From NCBI RefSeq assembly GCF_027922425.1, contig NZ_BSFQ01000024.1, positions 1 through 64,000 of the forward strand: a stretch of DNA of 64,000 bases, written 5' to 3'. The stretch is from Pseudonocardia halophobica (lineage in GTDB: Bacteria > Actinomycetota > Actinomycetes > Mycobacteriales > Pseudonocardiaceae). Under the pieces are notes generated by a model that saw only the letters and a list, made by a program, of their open reading frames with translations, was not told the DNA's origin and did no database searches. Every line of letters begins with the position of its first letter. Position 1 is the stretch's first letter. Of this stretch, positions 62,628 through 64,000 are shown piece after piece. The position numbers and the translations under genes were made by a program.

Positions 62628-63518
62628 TCAGAGGTGACCCGCCAGCCGGGCCGGGTCGAGCCCACGCGCCCGGCAGGCCGCCTCCAGCTCGCGGCGCACC
62701 CTCGCCGCCACACGCTCCGGGTGCCGGTGGACCTCGACCGCCGAGAACCGCACCACCCGCCAGCCCGCCCGCGCGAGGTGCGCCTCTCGCGCCAGGTCGC
62801 GCAGTGCCCGTTCCGGCTCGAGGTGGTCGCCGCCGTTGTACTCGAAGGCGAGCAGGAGCAGCGGGTACGACAGGTCGAGCTCGTACGGGCCGACCGGATG
62901 CTGGAGGACCGGGCGTGGCAGGCCGGCGTCGCCGATCGCGAGCCGGATCCGCGTCTCCATCGGCGACCCCGAGCGGCGGTCGGCGCGCCGCACGATCTTC
63001 GGGAGGCGCGCGCTCCCCCGCGCACCCAGGTGTCGCGTTCGCAGCGCCAGCAGCTCGCTCGGCTCGAACTCCCCGACCCGTGCCAGGGCGTCGACGGCCA
63101 CGATCCCGTCCCACAGCGGACCGCGACAGGCGAGGTCGAACGCGGTACGGAGGGCCGAGGTCACCCGCACGCCGTCGACCAGCATGGTCTCGCCCGTGAG
63201 GAGCCGGCCGCGGCGCACCCGCAGGCCCGGCTGTCCCCGCTGCGTGCCGCCCGGCACCACGAGATCCACGAGCGCATTCGCCGGGCCGCACGACGCACCC
63301 AGGAGCTCGGCCGCGGCCCATCCGCCGACCGCACCGCGTCCCTCGACGAGCAGGTAGGCACCTCGGGCACGCACCGCCAGGTGTGACGGGTCGAGGCCGG
63401 GTGCGGCGGGGACGTAGACGTCGGAGAACAGCCGGTGGAAACGGGGGCCGCGCAGCTGCCCGGGCGTCGCCCACCCGGCCGCCACCGCCGCGGAGCCCCG
63501 GAACGGTCGATTCAGCAC
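62628..63518 (-). CDS. DUF559-type endonuclease-domain protein with AbiEi-like lead
   Basis: This 296-residue protein resembles actinobacterial proteins that join an AbiEi-like N-terminal part (WATPGQLRGPRFHRLFSDVYVPA; GGTQRGQPGLRVRRG; VTSALRTAFDLA) to a DUF559 restriction-endonuclease-like C-terminus (about 190-280: the PYELDLSYPLLLLAFEYNGGDHL block with Asp and Glu, then RAGWRVVRFSAVEVHRHP). It may cut or process DNA; its role is unknown. The GTG at 63518 begins the fold. GATC-rich repeats flank it on both sides. Confidence 0.72.
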   Translation of the reverse strand: MLNRPFRGSAAVAAGWATPGQLRGPRFHRLFSDVYVPAAPGLDPSHLAVRARGAYLLVEGRGAVGGWAAAELLGASCGPANALVDLVVPGGTQRGQPGLRVRRGRLLTGETMLVDGVRVTSALRTAFDLACRGPLWDGIVAVDALARVGEFEPSELLALRTRHLGARGSARLPKIVRRADRRSGSPMETRIRLAIGDAGLPRPVLQHPVGPYELDLSYPLLLLAFEYNGGDHLEPERALRDLAREAHLARAGWRVVRFSAVEVHRHPERVAARVRRELEAACRARGLDPARLAGHL

Positions 63519-63641
63519 GCCCCTTGGACGGCTCCTGGATCCGCTCCGTTCATGATCTTTCCGAGCGCCACGGTGCGGTCGCATGCATGACGCTCCGGTA
63601 CCGCTCGCGTCGATCACCGCTACCGTGATCGATCCGAGGGC

Positions 63642-63673
63642 CACGGGAGCGTCAGCGCGAGAGTGCTCCCGTG
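63642..63673. promoter_or_regulatory. inverted repeat upstream of the DUF559 gene
   Basis: CACGGGAGC (63642-63650) and GCTCCCGTG (63665-63673) form a perfect 9-bp stem with a 14-nt loop. Upstream, a TGATCnnnCCGAGnGCCACGG motif occurs twice (63553 and 63627, 74 nt apart). Confidence 0.5.
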
Positions 63674-63727
63674 ACCGCCGGATGGATCATGGCGACGGAT
63701 CACGATGGGGAGCAGCACCGCGCCCGA

Positions 63728-64000
63728 TCACGGACGATGGGCCGCGGCGACAGCCTCGGCGCGCTCGCGGAGCGCGGTCACCAGCTCGGGAGGGTGGAGG
63801 GCCTCGGCGTCGGGGGCGAGTGACCACACCACGCGGATCGCGTGCCGGAGGTCGCCGAACGCCGCGGTCATCACGGACCAGCCGCCGGCCGCGACGTCCT
63901 GATCGGTCCTCTCATCCTCGGCGACCTCACCGGGCTCGCCGTCGGCGTCCTCAGTGTCCTCAGTGGTCCTGACGGTCCCGGGGTCGGTCACGGTCAGGGC
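63728..64000 (-). CDS. C-terminal part of a WYL-type regulator (runs off the window)
   Basis: The open frame continues past the window edge. The last residues (MTAAFGDLRHAIRVVWSLAPDAEALHPPELVTALRERAEAVAAAH) match the C-terminal WCX-like end of WYL-domain transcription regulators. An acidic stretch (about 30 residues, Glu/Asp/Thr-rich) precedes it. The DNA-binding and WYL parts are outside the window. Confidence 0.6.
   Translation of the reverse strand, partial: ALTVTDPGTVRTTEDTEDADGEPGEVAEDERTDQDVAAGGWSVMTAAFGDLRHAIRVVWSLAPDAEALHPPELVTALRERAEAVAAAHRP

Overview
The window is about 64 kb of very GC-rich chromosome from an actinobacterium, most likely a member of the Pseudonocardiaceae such as Pseudonocardia. 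This rests on codon bias, GTG/TTG starts, many apparently leaderless genes, F420-type LLM and Ddn-like reductases, a mycofactocin (MFT) locus, and an order of def, DUF3263, VirR-like, CDC48-like, pssA, psd, moeA and groEL that I recall from Mycobacterium tuberculosis Rv0429c-Rv0440. The genus is an inference. I see no rRNA, tRNA, phage, insertion sequence or CRISPR.

Layout. 1-3.7 kb: start of an acyl-CoA synthetase, an atypical serS, a 22-bp tandem repeat array, and a divergent XRE-cupin regulator / 2OG-Fe(II) oxygenase pair. 3.7-11.1 kb: an oxidation operon (GlcF-like Fe-S protein, FAD oxidase, small His-rich protein, LLM reductase, aldehyde dehydrogenase) divergent from a GntR regulator coupled to a soluble Cache-domain protein. 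11.2-19.1 kb: a secreted subtilase, molybdate uptake (modABC plus a Mo-binding HTH regulator), an acyl-CoA dehydrogenase, and moaA-moaD. 19.3-25.6 kb: a P1 peptidase, an array of GATC-ended imperfect palindromes, and a form II CO-dehydrogenase-like operon coxS-L-M-G.

25.8-45.1 kb is an extended mycofactocin and alcohol-oxidation island: mftF, a phosphatase, mftE, two OYE/FadH-like oxidoreductases (one carrying two in-frame 22-bp repeat arrays), mftC, mftB and mftA, then an NDMA-dependent methanol dehydrogenase, a MoxR AAA+ ATPase and a VWA protein with His-rich tracts, and a probable MFT-glycan methyltransferase (mftM) whose promoter has the same architecture as that of the methanol dehydrogenase. 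No mftD or mftR is present. 45.1-49.5 kb holds a second form II CoxL-S-M operon. 49.7-64 kb is core genome: thiD, a Ddn-like reductase, an HtrA protease with a hairpin over its ribosome binding site, def, DUF3263, VirR-like, CDC48-like ATPase, pssA-psd, moeA, groEL behind two CIRCE operators, small unknown genes and the end of a WYL-type regulator.

How the parts fit: molybdate uptake and molybdopterin genes (mod, moaA, moaD, moeA) can supply the two molybdenum hydroxylases. The MFT genes make the redox cofactor thought to reoxidise the tightly bound NAD(H) of the methanol dehydrogenase. The AAA+/VWA pair is a candidate maturation or repair machine for that enzyme. A family of 40-bp palindromes with constant geometry marks gene ends across the window, and 22-bp tandem repeats occur in three places.
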